A stretch of DNA of 59,358 bases from a virus, in IMG/VR virus record IMGVR_UViG_3300032116_000214, positions 1 through 59,358 of that record. One strand, given 5' to 3'. Made by a program: the position numbers and the translations under genes. Shown here in pieces: positions 18,173 through 27,816 of the stretch (position 1 is the stretch's first letter; each line of letters starts with the position of its first letter). The notes beneath the pieces are model-generated. The model ran no database searches and was not told the DNA's origin. It saw only the letters and a list, made by a program, of their open reading frames with translations.

Positions 18173-18672
18173 TGGAAAATGAAACTATTAAAAAGGTTAA
18201 AGTTGAACAAGATAATCTTCCAACAATAAATAGTACTACAGAAAAATATGATATAAGATATAGAATTATTTCTGAAGATAAAAACAGAACCTCACACTGG
18301 TCACCAATAGTAACGCTTGATCCAGAATATATTTATGTTCCTGGAAACATAACCATTGTTTCTTCAGGAATAACTACTGTTGCATGGGATACAGTTACTA
18401 TTAAAATAGGCACTCAGGTAATTCGTCAGGCTAAAGATTATGATGTTTGGGTAAAGTGGAGTAGGGCTGCAGGAAATGGAGACTGGAATTATGTTCAAAG
18501 AATCTCTGGTAATTCCATTAATCTTGTTCATCCAACTACGTTTTATATTAATGGTGTAGATCAAACACAAGCACCAAATAGAGTAACAATAGAAGTTTAC
18601 TTAAAGGGTGAACCAATAACAAGAGATTCTGTAAACCTTTTGGTTTATAACCCTGCAATGCATACGATCTAA
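18172..18672 (+). CDS. tail fibre-region protein, fibronectin-III-like
   Basis: 166 residues. The pattern IRYRIISEDKNRTSHWSPIV ... ITTVAWDT ... DYDVWVKWSR resembles a fibronectin type III beta sandwich, common on siphoviral tails as surface-adhesion modules. No catalytic motif or signal peptide. It overlaps the preceding fibre gene by one base. Function beyond virion structure cannot be read from the sequence. Confidence 0.55.
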   Translation: MENETIKKVKVEQDNLPTINSTTEKYDIRYRIISEDKNRTSHWSPIVTLDPEYIYVPGNITIVSSGITTVAWDTVTIKIGTQVIRQAKDYDVWVKWSRAAGNGDWNYVQRISGNSINLVHPTTFYINGVDQTQAPNRVTIEVYLKGEPITRDSVNLLVYNPAMHTI

Positions 18673-18681
18673 TGATATAAT
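18673..18681 (+). promoter_or_regulatory. extended -10 promoter-like site
   Basis: TG-A-TATAAT at 18673-18681, directly after the preceding stop; ATG of the next gene follows after GGAGAGATA. The Shine-Dalgarno-like GGAGAG lies where transcription would start, so this may be either a short-leader promoter or a chance match. Confidence 0.4.
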
Positions 18682-18690
18682 GGAGAGATA

Positions 18691-19134
18691 ATGGCTAAAG
18701 TACCGCTACCAGAACGAGGACAACCCTTAGATGTTACATACATCTATCAGTTGGCTGATACTATTAATGATCTGTCTACACAGGTTTCTTCAGCAACCTA
18801 CAACTACACAACGGTAGATACCGTAAGCGCAGGAAAACAAAGCGTAAAAACATCTGAGGCTCGTATGATTGGCGGGTATGTTGAGGTAGCAAACAACTCA
18901 ACAGTATCAGCAGGAAACGAAAAAACATTCTCATATGACTTTCCAAGCGACTTTAAGTACCAACCAATAGCCACTGCTACACCAGTAAACATTGGAAACA
19001 CACCTGCTGGACAAAATGTTAGTGTTATTTTAAAAACAGTTACAACTTCTAGAGTAGAAGGAATAGTTAGGTTTGGTGCTTCTGGAGATTTATCATTAGC
19101 AGTTAATTTAATTATTCTTGGTATACCAAACTAA
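18691..19134 (+). CDS. small tail fibre / structural protein
   Basis: 147 residues. N-terminus MAKVPLPERGQPLDVTYIYQ, then a short helical stretch (LADTINDLSTQVSS) that could trimerise, then a beta-rich C-terminal domain (TFSYDFPSDFKYQPIATATP, VEGIVRFGASGDLSLAVNLI). This is the architecture of short fibre tips with an H-type-lectin-like head. It is the last structural gene before the replication module. Confidence 0.6.
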   Translation: MAKVPLPERGQPLDVTYIYQLADTINDLSTQVSSATYNYTTVDTVSAGKQSVKTSEARMIGGYVEVANNSTVSAGNEKTFSYDFPSDFKYQPIATATPVNIGNTPAGQNVSVILKTVTTSRVEGIVRFGASGDLSLAVNLIILGIPN

Positions 19135-19149
19135 AGTTAAGGGTGGGAA

Positions 19150-19341
19150 ATGATTTTTTGCAAAAAATGCAAAGGTCGTATGCTTGTCGATAGACAATAC
19201 AATACAACCGAACATATAGAGATCTTTTGTGTGTTATGTGGATCAAGAATTTTTTTTCACCCTCCTTCAGAAAGTGAGCAAGGTAGATGGATACTGCAAA
19301 AGGAAAAATCCAGAGCCAAGCGTACAATAACGAGCCTGTAA
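19150..19341 (+). CDS. small zinc-ribbon protein
   Basis: 63 residues with two CxxC knuckles (CKKC at 4-7, CVLC around 27-30) spaced as in a zinc ribbon, and a basic C-terminus. Strong ribosome site (AAGGGTGGGAA). It overlaps the next gene by 55 bases in another frame. Zinc ribbons of this size in phages are often nucleic-acid-binding regulators; the specific role is unknown. Confidence 0.65.
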   Translation: MIFCKKCKGRMLVDRQYNTTEHIEIFCVLCGSRIFFHPPSESEQGRWILQKEKSRAKRTITSL

Positions 19342-19829
19342 TAAAAGGAAATCAAAAGGTTTGGTTTTTAAATGGTGATCTTGTAAGGCTATATCATAGT
19401 TCACGTTCTACTGGAATGGTAACTGTTTATAATATTAATAAAGATAGAATAGAAACATGTTTGCGTTCTGACTTTAGAAAAAATAGACAACGAGCATATA
19501 CCGTTGCTGAGACTGCTAAATTAATTAATCGTCATAGAAAGTATATGCCAAGTTTAATTAAACGAGGAGTCATTCCAAGACCAGTGGGTTCAAGTATTGG
19601 TGGTAAGACTGGATTTCAAATCAGATCTTATTATTCAGAAGACCACGTTAGAGAGATTCGTGCTATACTTGCAAGTATACATATAGGACAACCAAGAAAA
19701 GATGGACTAATAACAAATAATAGTACGCCTACAAGCCAGGAGTTGACAAGGCGAATGGGAGACGGTATACTTACATATACGAAGACTGAAGATGGAAGGT
19801 TTATTCCTGTTTGGTCTGAAAGTATTTAA
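19287..19829 (+). CDS. MerR/excisionase-like helix-turn-helix protein
   Basis: 180 residues. The central segment YTVAETAKLINRHRKYMPSL followed by IKRGVIPRPVGSS has the spacing of a MerR/Xis-type winged helix (helix, turn, recognition helix, wing). The N-terminal region (VWFLNGDLVRLYHSSRSTGM) looks like a small beta-barrel. No integrase exists in the window, so a transcription regulator at the late/early boundary is more likely than a true excisionase. Confidence 0.6.
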   Translation: MDTAKGKIQSQAYNNEPVIKGNQKVWFLNGDLVRLYHSSRSTGMVTVYNINKDRIETCLRSDFRKNRQRAYTVAETAKLINRHRKYMPSLIKRGVIPRPVGSSIGGKTGFQIRSYYSEDHVREIRAILASIHIGQPRKDGLITNNSTPTSQELTRRMGDGILTYTKTEDGRFIPVWSESI

Positions 19830-19850
19830 AACTATGAAATGGGTGGGGTA

Positions 19851-20060
19851 ATGGAAAACGATTCAACAAAAGTAAATGTAACTCTGGGATATACGCTAAA
19901 CCTTGGAAACTTTCAATCTCTAAGACTTGATCTTGGCGTTATTGATAGCAAGCGTGATGGCGAGACTACTGAGCAGGCATTTGAGCGTGTCTACAAGTTT
20001 GTAGAAGAAAAACTCACTGACAAGATTAAAGAAGCACAGGAAGAGGCTGCAGAGGCATAA
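19851..20060 (+). CDS. conserved actinophage-type hypothetical protein
   Basis: 69 residues from the ATG at 19851, chosen because GGGTGGGG lies 3-10 bases upstream; an in-frame ATG at 19839 would put that ribosome site inside the gene. The pattern VNVTLGYTLNLGNFQSLRLD, then a helix with Glu/Lys (KFVEEKLTDKIKEAQEEAAE), is one I associate with short proteins next to phage replication genes, but no function is established. Overlaps the next ATG. Confidence 0.65.
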   Translation: MENDSTKVNVTLGYTLNLGNFQSLRLDLGVIDSKRDGETTEQAFERVYKFVEEKLTDKIKEAQEEAAEA

Positions 20061-20368
20061 TGGCTGAACGCAAAGACCGCATGGCTTTGCTTAGTAGGTA
20101 CAGCAAGTTACATACAGCAAAGTATGAGCAAAAGCCATCTCTGAATTTAAATGTAGAGCAGTGGGCTTCTGATGCCTTGATAGAATCTTATGGCATTAGT
20201 AATTGCTATGAATTACTTGATTATTATTTTAGTGTTGCACAAGAACCAAGTTGGAATTATTTTGCATACAACGCAGAAAAGATTATCAACGGTAAAAAAG
20301 ATTATCAATTAGATTTGCAAGAGCGCAAAGAGCGCAGAGCGATGGCGAGGAAGTGGCTTAGTGAATAA
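20060..20368 (+). CDS. hypothetical protein upstream of helicase
   Basis: 102 residues, helical and charged, Trp/Tyr-rich middle (YGISNCYELLDYYFSVAQEP) and a very basic C-terminus (QERKERRAMARKWLSE). Its stop overlaps the GTG start of the DnaB-like helicase by 8 bases, so it is co-translated with it. Size, charge and position would suit a helicase loader or accessory factor, but I see no family signature. Confidence 0.6.
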   Translation: MAERKDRMALLSRYSKLHTAKYEQKPSLNLNVEQWASDALIESYGISNCYELLDYYFSVAQEPSWNYFAYNAEKIINGKKDYQLDLQERKERRAMARKWLSE

Positions 20369-21584
20369 TACAGAAGCAAGGGTTATATCTGCACTACTCG
20401 AAGATAAGCAAATGCATGTTTTGCTACAGGCAAATGTAGAAAATCTTCTTAGAACACATAACGATATCTGGAATTTTATTAGGCTGTACTTTGAAAATAA
20501 TGGTAGCGTTCCCCCTGCTTCTTTAGTTGTAGAAAAATTTAGAGATTTTGAACCAGTATCTGGTGTCGGAGCAACTAAACATCATCTTGAAGAATTGCAG
20601 ACTGAGTATTTAAATGATAGTCTAAAAGATATATTGAGGTCTGCAGCAGGAGAAGTGCAGGGTGGAGAAGGTTCAAAAGCATTAGAAGAACTTATCACTA
20701 AGACCTCAGAATTAAAAAAGAATACCTCTGCTATACGTGATATTGATGCTACAGATTTAGAGTCTGCTATTGCATATTACGAAAATGTTCAAAAACAAAA
20801 AGAGACTGGTCAAATTGGAATTAAAACTAATCTTCCAGGATTTGATAACTATCTACCTTCTGGAATTATGCCAGGTCAACTTGGAGTATTTCTTGCTTAC
20901 CCTGGAATTGGTAAGTCTTGGATGGCTTTATACTTTGCAGTGCAAGCATGGAAGCAAGGAAAGTCTCCATTAATTATTTCTCTTGAAATGTCTGAAACAG
21001 AAGTTCGTAATCGTGTTTTTGCAATCATGGGTGAAGGTGTTTGGTCACATAGAAAATTAAGCAATGGTGAAGTAGAACTTGATATGCTTAAAAATTGGCA
21101 TGCTAATAAGGTTGCAGGCAGACCAGAGTTTCACATTATTTCAAATGACAATGGTGGTGAAGTTACACCCTCCGTTATTCGTGGAAAGATTGATCAGTAT
21201 AAGCCAGACTTTGTTATTGTAGACTACCTACAACTTATGAGTCCAAATCAAAAGTCAGATAATGAAACGGTACGAATGAAGAACCTTTCACGAGAACTTA
21301 AACTTATGGCTATTAGTGAAGAAGTTCCTATTATTGCTATTTCCTCTGCTACTCCAGATGATGTAAAAGATCTTAGTAGTGCACCTACTCTGGGTCAAAC
21401 AGCATGGTCTAGACAGATTGCTTATGATGCTGACTGGGTAATGGCTCTTGGTCGTGCTACCAATAGTGATATTATTGAGTGTGTATTTAGAAAGAATCGT
21501 AATGGTTTTATGGGTGATTTCTTAGTACAAGTAGATTTTGATAAAGGTTATTACAGATACAAAGATTACGAAGACGGAAAATAA
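20361..21584 (+). CDS. DnaB-like replicative helicase
   Basis: 407 residues, GTG start. Hexameric 5'-3' helicase at the replication fork. N-terminal helical domain (1-115), linker, then a RecA-fold ATPase: Walker A PGIGKSW (K185), SLEMSETEVRNR (the DnaB 'SLEMS' motif), Walker B DFVIVDYLQLM, then the SRELK and QTAWSRQIAYDADWVMAL motifs with the arginine finger region. Slightly shorter than bacterial DnaB (about 450-470). First of a co-directional replication operon with the primase 1 base downstream. Confidence 0.92.
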   Translation: MNNTEARVISALLEDKQMHVLLQANVENLLRTHNDIWNFIRLYFENNGSVPPASLVVEKFRDFEPVSGVGATKHHLEELQTEYLNDSLKDILRSAAGEVQGGEGSKALEELITKTSELKKNTSAIRDIDATDLESAIAYYENVQKQKETGQIGIKTNLPGFDNYLPSGIMPGQLGVFLAYPGIGKSWMALYFAVQAWKQGKSPLIISLEMSETEVRNRVFAIMGEGVWSHRKLSNGEVELDMLKNWHANKVAGRPEFHIISNDNGGEVTPSVIRGKIDQYKPDFVIVDYLQLMSPNQKSDNETVRMKNLSRELKLMAISEEVPIIAISSATPDDVKDLSSAPTLGQTAWSRQIAYDADWVMALGRATNSDIIECVFRKNRNGFMGDFLVQVDFDKGYYRYKDYEDGK

Positions 21585-21585
21585 A

Positions 21586-22506
21586 ATGACAGACATATAT
21601 ACAGAAGAGCAAATTAGAAGAGTATTAAACGGAATTGGCGTAGATGTTGAGGCTGAGTTTGGTAATGAACTAATTGTGTATTGTCCTTATCATAATAATA
21701 GTAGAACTCCTGCAGGAGAAATATCTAAAGAGCATGGTAGGTTCTTTTGTTTTGGATGTCAAGTAACCAAAAGTTTAGAAGAGTTTGTTATGACTATATC
21801 CAATAGGACATACTTTGAGGCAGTTCGATATATTCGTAGCAAGGGTCAAGAAACAGATCTTACTAGTGTAATAAATAAAACACTTTATAGTCCACCTGAC
21901 TTTGTTCAGTATGACGAACTACTTATTAAAAGATTAAATAATCAGGCTATGGAATCTCCTAGGGCAATTAGATATTTTGAAGGTCGTAAGATTACAAAAG
22001 ATTCTATGATCAAATTTAGCCTTGGATATTCAGAAAAACAAGATTCAGTTACAGTACCAATGCATAATCACGAAGGAATGTGCCTGGGCTTTGTTGCTAG
22101 AACAATCGAGGGTAAAGAGTTTAAGAATACTCCAGGTCTTCCAAAAAGTAAGATACTATTCAATCTTAATAGAATTAAAACATCAAGCATTGTATATGTC
22201 GTAGAATCATCATTTGATGCAATACGATTAGATCAAGTAGGTTTCCCAGCAGTTGCAACTCTGGGTGCTAATGTGTCTGTATCACAAATCAGACTATTAG
22301 AGAAGTACTTCAACAACGTTGTACTAATAGCAGATAATGATGAAGCAGGAATTATCATGACAGAAAAGTTAATTGAAAAACTTGGATCAATGGTAACTAT
22401 TGTTAATCTAGATAAAAAATATAAAGACATAGGTGATATGGATGATGATTCAATCAGAAAACTTGAGTTTCAGTTTGACAATTCTATATCGGCTATGCTA
22501 AAATAA
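21586..22506 (+). CDS. DnaG-like primase (CHC2 zinc finger + Toprim)
   Basis: 306 residues from ATG 21586. Makes RNA primers for the phage fork. CHC2-type zinc site C33-x2-H36 ... C55-x2-C58 (YCPYHNN, FFCFGCQ), followed by a short linker and a Toprim domain with the catalytic Glu in VYVVESSFDA (about 206) and the DxD in LIADNDEAG (about 248). About half the length of bacterial DnaG: the C-terminal helicase-binding domain is missing or minimal, as is usual in phage primases. Confidence 0.88.
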   Translation: MTDIYTEEQIRRVLNGIGVDVEAEFGNELIVYCPYHNNSRTPAGEISKEHGRFFCFGCQVTKSLEEFVMTISNRTYFEAVRYIRSKGQETDLTSVINKTLYSPPDFVQYDELLIKRLNNQAMESPRAIRYFEGRKITKDSMIKFSLGYSEKQDSVTVPMHNHEGMCLGFVARTIEGKEFKNTPGLPKSKILFNLNRIKTSSIVYVVESSFDAIRLDQVGFPAVATLGANVSVSQIRLLEKYFNNVVLIADNDEAGIIMTEKLIEKLGSMVTIVNLDKKYKDIGDMDDDSIRKLEFQFDNSISAMLK

Positions 22507-22530
22507 ATATAACAAACAAAGGAGAAACAC

Positions 22531-23187
22531 ATGAGCGTAGTAAAGGGACTCAAAAATATTAATGCCCTGCTCGACAAGCCAAAGTATGATGAAAACTCAC
22601 CAAAGGTAAAGTGGCTTAAACTTGCCGACGGTCAATCAGTAAAAATTCGTTTCATTGAAGAACTAGATGAAGACTCTGCAAACTATAATGCAGAACGTGG
22701 TCTTGCACTAGTTGTTAAAGAACACACAAATCCAAAGGACTATAAGCGTAAGGCTGTAGACACAATGGAATCAGAAGGTCGTGACTGGGCAGAAGAGATG
22801 CACCGCAAGGATCCAAAGGCTGGCTGGAGAGCACGTCTTCGTTTCTATTGCAACGTTTTGGTAGATGACGGCATTGAAGCACCTTATGTTGCAATCTGGT
22901 CAATGGGTGTTAGCAAGCAGTCAGCATTTAACACAATTCGTGAGTATGCTCTTGAAACAGGAAGCATCTCAAACGTACTCTGGAAAGTAAAGCGTAATGG
23001 TCAGGGAACTGAAACATCTTACACAATTATTCCAGGTGCTCCAGACAAGGAACCTTTTGACTGGGCAGAAGTAAAACCATATCCTCTAGAACTAGCATTG
23101 AAGAAAATTCCATATGCTGAGCAAGAGGCATTCTATTTGGGCTTTGACGGTCCATCAACTTCTTCTGCTACCAACATCGACTGGTAG
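22531..23187 (+). CDS. single-stranded DNA-binding protein candidate
   Basis: 218 residues. Opens MSVVKGLKNINALLDKPKYD, followed by a beta-rich core (VKWLKLADGQSVKIRFIEEL, YVAIWSMGVSKQSAFNTIRE) and no Cys/His zinc site. The layout fits the gp32/gp2.5-like ssDNA-binding proteins that many actinophages encode between primase and polymerase, but the usual acidic C-terminal tail is weak here. Own strong ribosome site (AAAGGAGAAACAC). Codon use shifts to CGT for Arg and C-ending codons, as in the tail tube gene, so it is probably abundant, which suits an SSB. Confidence 0.65.
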   Translation: MSVVKGLKNINALLDKPKYDENSPKVKWLKLADGQSVKIRFIEELDEDSANYNAERGLALVVKEHTNPKDYKRKAVDTMESEGRDWAEEMHRKDPKAGWRARLRFYCNVLVDDGIEAPYVAIWSMGVSKQSAFNTIREYALETGSISNVLWKVKRNGQGTETSYTIIPGAPDKEPFDWAEVKPYPLELALKKIPYAEQEAFYLGFDGPSTSSATNIDW

Positions 23188-23190
23188 TAG

Positions 23191-26100
23191 ATGAATTACG
23201 TAGGCTTACACGTACATACACACTATTCATTATTTGATGGTGTTGCTACTCCAGAAGAATATATAGACCGAGCAGTTGAACTTGGTATGCCAGCATTGGC
23301 TATCACAGATCACGGAACCTTATCTGGGCATCGGGAACTGTACCGAATTGCAAAAGCAAAAGGTGTAAAGCCTATTCTTGGCGTAGAAGGATATTTTTGT
23401 ACTGATAGATTTGATAAAAGGGCAAAGGCAGAACGCACTGAGCCAACTGATATGGTCTATAATCACATTATCCTTCTCGCTAAGAACCAACTTGGTTTAG
23501 AAAATCTAAACAAGATTAATGAAATCGCTTGGACTGAAGGATATTTTAGTAAGCCACGCTTTGACTTTGAAGTTCTAGAAAAGTACAGCGAAGGCATTAT
23601 TGTTTTATCTGGATGTCTAAGCGGTATCATTGCAAAAGCCTTGGAGCATGGGGAGTATGCTCAGGCTAAGAAGCACATTGAGTGGTTCAAGCGTGTATTT
23701 AAAGATGATTTTTATATGGAACTCATGCCACACAATGGTGCAGAAGTTAATAAGCAACTAGCAGAACTTGCAGATGAGTTCAAGGTACAAACTGTCGTAA
23801 CACCAGACTGTCACCATGTTGATGAATCACAAAAAGAGATTCAAGAATTTAAACTATTAATGAACTCACATGCTAAAGTTCAAAAAGATGTAACCTATGA
23901 TAAGTCTAAAAAGCAAAATGGAATGATGAAGCGTCTTGATTATTTGTATGGTGAAGATCGCCAAATGTCATTTAATAAGTTTGACATCCATCTTTTATCT
24001 TATGATGAGATGAAGGTAGCCATGGAATCGCAGGGTATTGTAAGAGAAGACATGTATATCAACTCTATAACCATTGCAGATAAGATAGAGGACTATGACA
24101 TTAAAGATGGTCTAAACCTCCTACCAGTACAATACAAGAATCCTGATAAAGAACTAAAATCTCTTGCACTAGAAGGTTTAAAGGTTCGTGGGTTTGATAG
24201 TAATCCAGAATATCTTGCTCGTCTTGATGAAGAGTTAGAGATTATTAAAACAAAGAACTTTGGTCCATACTTTCTTGTTGTGCAAAGTATGATTAGTTGG
24301 GCAAAGAAGGAAGGGATTATGGTAGGTCCTGGTCGTGGATCTGCTGCAGGCTCTTTGGTATGTTATGCACTTGGCATTACTGAAATTGATCCAATTGAAC
24401 ATGGACTTCTATTCTTCCGTTTTATTAACCCAGAGCGTAATGACTTTCCTGATATTGATACAGACATTCAAGATAATAGACGTGAAGAAGTTAAAGATTA
24501 TTTAGTTAGACAGTATAGACACGTAGCATCAATTGCAACATTCCTTCAGTTCAAAGATAAGGGTGTAGTGCGAGATGTTGCACGAGTTTTAGATATTCCA
24601 TTAACAGATGTTAACAAAGTTCTAAAGTTAGTAGATACATGGGATGAGTATTGTAGTTCTAAAACAACTGCATGGTTCCGTGAAAAATACCCTGAAGTAG
24701 AAATCTATGGAGATAAACTTCGTGGCAGAATCCGTGGTACTGGAATTCATGCTGCTGGTGTTGTAACATCAAAAGAACCAATCTTTAGACATGCACCTAT
24801 GGAAACACGCTCTAGTACTGGTAGCGATGATCGCATTCCAGTGGTTGCTGTGGATATGGAAGAGGCTGAAAGAATTGGTTTAATTAAGATAGATGCTCTT
24901 GGGTTAAAGACTTTAAGTGTAATCCAAGATACTTTACAAATGGTCAAACAAAATCATTTTAAAGATATAGACTTATTAAATATTGATATGGACGATGCAA
25001 ATGTATATGAAATGTTATCCAGTGGATACACTAAGGGTGTATTTCAGTGTGAAGCAACACCATATACAAACCTTCTTATTAAGATGGGTGTAAAGAACCT
25101 AAATGAACTTGCTGCATCAAACGCTTTAGTTCGACCTGGCGCAATGAACACTATTGGTAAAGACTATATTGCTCGTAAGCATGGAAAACAGTCGGTATCA
25201 TATAGTCATCAGGTAATGAAACCATTTACGGAGGATACCTATGGCTGTGTTTTATACCAGGAACAAGTTATGCAAGCATGCGTACACCTTGGCGGTATGT
25301 CCATGTCGGAAGCAGATAAAGTTAGAAAGATCATTGGCAAGAAGAAAGATGCTAAAGAGTTTGACGTATTCAAAGACAAATTCGTTAAAGGTGCTTCTGC
25401 CTATATTAGTCCCAATCAGGCTCTTGATTTATGGCATGACTTTGAGGCGCATGCAGGCTACTCGTTCAACAAGTCTCATGCGGTTGCTTACTCTACAGTC
25501 TCGTATTGGACGGCGTGGTTAAAATATTACTACCCTCTTGAGTTTATGTTTGCACTTCTTAAAAACGAAAAGGATAAAGATGGAAGAACTGAGTATCTTA
25601 TTGAAGCGAAAAGAATGGGCATTAGTATTAAGTTACCTCACATTAACGATTCGGATATTGATTTTAAAATTGAGGGTAAGGGTATTCGGTTTGGACTCAC
25701 TGCTATCAAGTACATATCTGACAAAATTGCAGAGAGATACATTACGGCACGACCATTTAGTTCATACAAAGAACTTGAAGAATTTACCTTTACAAAAGGA
25801 AATGGAGTAAACAGCAGGGCACTACAAGCATTAAGAGTTATTGGTGCTGCTAACTTCCCAGATAATCCACGTAATGAGCAAGAGATTAAAGAAAATCTTT
25901 ATGATTATTTAAATCTTCCTGAGTTTAACATTACAGTCCCATCCCATTACCATGCATTTATTCAAGAGGTTTGTGATTTTGAGGAAAAGGGTTCTTTTGT
26001 ATTAATGGGTATGGTTAAAAGTATTAAGCGTGGCAAAGGTTGGTCTAGAGTAGAAATTCTTGACAAGACTGGATCCGTTGGCATTTTTGATGAAGAACAA

Positions 26101-26466
26101 ACAATGATTGAGCCAGGGAAGACTTACCTTCTTCTGGCTACTGATAACAGAATTGTCTCTGCTATTCCAGTAGAAGAGATTAAAGGTTCATCAAATGCAC
26201 TTGTAAAGTTTTTAAATTATAAGCAATTGCCTTTTACAGAAGAGGAAATGTTTGTTGTTTCCTTTAAGCCAAGAATTACAAAGGCTGGTAAAAAAATGGC
26301 TTCTTTAACCTTAGCAGATACTAGTAGAGATTTGCACCCAGTTACAGTATTTCCAACTTCGTTTGCACAGGCATACATGCATATTGAAGAAGGCAATGCT
26401 TATAAATTTAAGTTTGGTAAAACAAAAGATGGAACAATTACATTGGAGGAAGTAAATGTACGATAA
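23191..26466 (+). CDS. dnaE: DNA polymerase III alpha subunit (DnaE-like)
   Basis: 1091 residues, family C replicative polymerase. PHP domain at the N-terminus with the metal ligands retained (HVHTHYSLFDG, ITDHGTLSG, GVEGYF, TPDCHHVD), so intrinsic 3'-5' proofreading is plausible. Polymerase core: GPGRGSAAGSLVCYALGI, catalytic PDIDTDI (D421, D423) and a third Asp in GLIKIDALGLKTL (D568). The C-terminal part carries an OB fold (FVLMGMVKSIKRGKG). A complete DnaE is a heavy load for a phage of this size and means replication depends little on the host catalytic subunit; no clamp or clamp loader gene is seen here. Confidence 0.96.
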   Translation: MNYVGLHVHTHYSLFDGVATPEEYIDRAVELGMPALAITDHGTLSGHRELYRIAKAKGVKPILGVEGYFCTDRFDKRAKAERTEPTDMVYNHIILLAKNQLGLENLNKINEIAWTEGYFSKPRFDFEVLEKYSEGIIVLSGCLSGIIAKALEHGEYAQAKKHIEWFKRVFKDDFYMELMPHNGAEVNKQLAELADEFKVQTVVTPDCHHVDESQKEIQEFKLLMNSHAKVQKDVTYDKSKKQNGMMKRLDYLYGEDRQMSFNKFDIHLLSYDEMKVAMESQGIVREDMYINSITIADKIEDYDIKDGLNLLPVQYKNPDKELKSLALEGLKVRGFDSNPEYLARLDEELEIIKTKNFGPYFLVVQSMISWAKKEGIMVGPGRGSAAGSLVCYALGITEIDPIEHGLLFFRFINPERNDFPDIDTDIQDNRREEVKDYLVRQYRHVASIATFLQFKDKGVVRDVARVLDIPLTDVNKVLKLVDTWDEYCSSKTTAWFREKYPEVEIYGDKLRGRIRGTGIHAAGVVTSKEPIFRHAPMETRSSTGSDDRIPVVAVDMEEAERIGLIKIDALGLKTLSVIQDTLQMVKQNHFKDIDLLNIDMDDANVYEMLSSGYTKGVFQCEATPYTNLLIKMGVKNLNELAASNALVRPGAMNTIGKDYIARKHGKQSVSYSHQVMKPFTEDTYGCVLYQEQVMQACVHLGGMSMSEADKVRKIIGKKKDAKEFDVFKDKFVKGASAYISPNQALDLWHDFEAHAGYSFNKSHAVAYSTVSYWTAWLKYYYPLEFMFALLKNEKDKDGRTEYLIEAKRMGISIKLPHINDSDIDFKIEGKGIRFGLTAIKYISDKIAERYITARPFSSYKELEEFTFTKGNGVNSRALQALRVIGAANFPDNPRNEQEIKENLYDYLNLPEFNITVPSHYHAFIQEVCDFEEKGSFVLMGMVKSIKRGKGWSRVEILDKTGSVGIFDEEQTMIEPGKTYLLLATDNRIVSAIPVEEIKGSSNALVKFLNYKQLPFTEEEMFVVSFKPRITKAGKKMASLTLADTSRDLHPVTVFPTSFAQAYMHIEEGNAYKFKFGKTKDGTITLEEVNVR

Positions 26467-26800
26467 CGTGTTTGATAATCTAGCAATTGAATTACATAAG
26501 GTAGCAGTTGAAAAAGGTTTTTGGGGAAGCCCAGAAGATAGCGATGCAATAGACGATATTTTTGTTGCTAAGCAGTGTATGATGATTGTTTCAGAGGTTA
26601 CTGAAGTAATGGAAGCAGTACGTAAAGATAAGGGTGAAGAAGAAATAACTAAAGAATTTGCAGACATCATTATCCGTACATTAGATTTATATGCTGGCAT
26701 GGTAGAGGCTGGATATACAAAACTATCTCTTGATCAAATGTTAAGAGAAAAAATAGATTTTAATAAAACTAGACCAGAAAAACACGGGGTACGATTCTAA
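26456..26800 (+). CDS. MazG-like nucleotide pyrophosphohydrolase
   Basis: 114 residues, start overlapping the polymerase 3' end by 11 bases. All-alpha NTP pyrophosphohydrolase pattern: SEVTEVMEAV (ExxE) then EFADIIIRTLDLYAG (ExxD), the paired acidic motifs that bind Mg2+. Such enzymes hydrolyse non-canonical or excess (d)NTPs, and phage MazG homologues may lower (p)ppGpp or recycle nucleotides. Placed between polymerase and RecA, it belongs to the replication operon. Substrate cannot be told from sequence. Confidence 0.85.
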   Translation: MYDNVFDNLAIELHKVAVEKGFWGSPEDSDAIDDIFVAKQCMMIVSEVTEVMEAVRKDKGEEEITKEFADIIIRTLDLYAGMVEAGYTKLSLDQMLREKIDFNKTRPEKHGVRF

Positions 26801-27816
26801 TGTCAGTAACAATGGAAGAAGTATTGGCACAACTTAACCCTAAGTTGCGTAAGACTATTATGGTTGGAGACTCAGTACCTCCAACAGAATATGCAGCAAC
26901 TCCCAGTTTTGGTTTAAACCGTGCATTAGCAGGTGGATTACCATATGGTCGTCAAGTACTTGTTTGGGGTTCTAAATCCTCTGCAAAGTCTTCTCTATGC
27001 CTTCAGATGATTGGTCTAGCACAGAAAGAAGGAAAGATCTGTGCATGGATTGATGCAGAAATGTCATACGATAAAGCATGGGCAGAACGTCTTGGAGTAG
27101 ATTCATCTAAACTTATTTATTCTCAGGCTCGTACAATTAATGAAATGGTTGACGTAGGTACAAACCTAATCAACGCTGGTGTTGATATTGTGGTTGTTGA
27201 CTCAATTACATCATTACTTCCAGCAATCTATTTTGAAAAGGATTCCGATGAACTCAAGCAACTTGAAAACACAAAACAAATTGGTGCAGAGTCTCGTGAC
27301 TTTTCCAATGCTTGGAAGATGATTAACTATGCAAATAATAAAGTTAAGCCAACGCTTTTTGTTCTTATTAGTCAAAGCCGTAACAATATTAATGCTATGT
27401 ATACTAGCCAGCAGCCTACTGGTGGTCAGGCTACTAAGTTCTATTCTTCTACTGTTATTAAATTGTTTTCGTCCGAATCGGATAACCAAGCAATTAAAGG
27501 CAAAATAAAGATTGGTGATAAGTTAATTGAAGAAAAGATTGGTAGAAAGATTCGTTGGGAACTGCAGTTCTCAAAAACTTCTCCAGGATTTCAATCAGGT
27601 GAGTATGATTTTTATTTTAGAGGAGATGAAGTAGGAATCGACTCCATAGGAGATTTAGTTGATACAGCAGAAGCAGCAGGTCTTGTAAATAGAACTGGTG
27701 CATGGTACCAACTAGATGATGGAACTAAAGTTCAAGGTAGAGATGGTTTTATTGCTCGTGTTAAGGAAGACCTTGACTTACAGCAAAGTCTTAAAGATAA
27801 GTTGAATAATGGCTAA
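26800..27816 (+). CDS. recA: RecA-like recombinase
   Basis: 338 residues, strand-exchange ATPase. Walker A GSKSSAKS (57-64, K63), KICAWIDAEMSYDKAWAERL (RecA DAE motif), Walker B VDIVVVDSITSLLP, a loop-1 region after PAIYFEK, and VLISQSRNN closing the core. Similar in length to bacterial RecA (about 350) but with diverged motifs, as in T4 UvsX-like and actinophage RecA proteins. Overlaps the MazG stop by one base. Likely drives recombination-dependent replication with the nucleases downstream. Confidence 0.93.
   Translation: MSVTMEEVLAQLNPKLRKTIMVGDSVPPTEYAATPSFGLNRALAGGLPYGRQVLVWGSKSSAKSSLCLQMIGLAQKEGKICAWIDAEMSYDKAWAERLGVDSSKLIYSQARTINEMVDVGTNLINAGVDIVVVDSITSLLPAIYFEKDSDELKQLENTKQIGAESRDFSNAWKMINYANNKVKPTLFVLISQSRNNINAMYTSQQPTGGQATKFYSSTVIKLFSSESDNQAIKGKIKIGDKLIEEKIGRKIRWELQFSKTSPGFQSGEYDFYFRGDEVGIDSIGDLVDTAEAAGLVNRTGAWYQLDDGTKVQGRDGFIARVKEDLDLQQSLKDKLNNG

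Noticed and set aside
19287-19829. Excisionase of a lysogeny module
   Set aside because: MerR/Xis-like fold, but no integrase, repressor or attachment-site arrangement is visible; a regulator is more economical.
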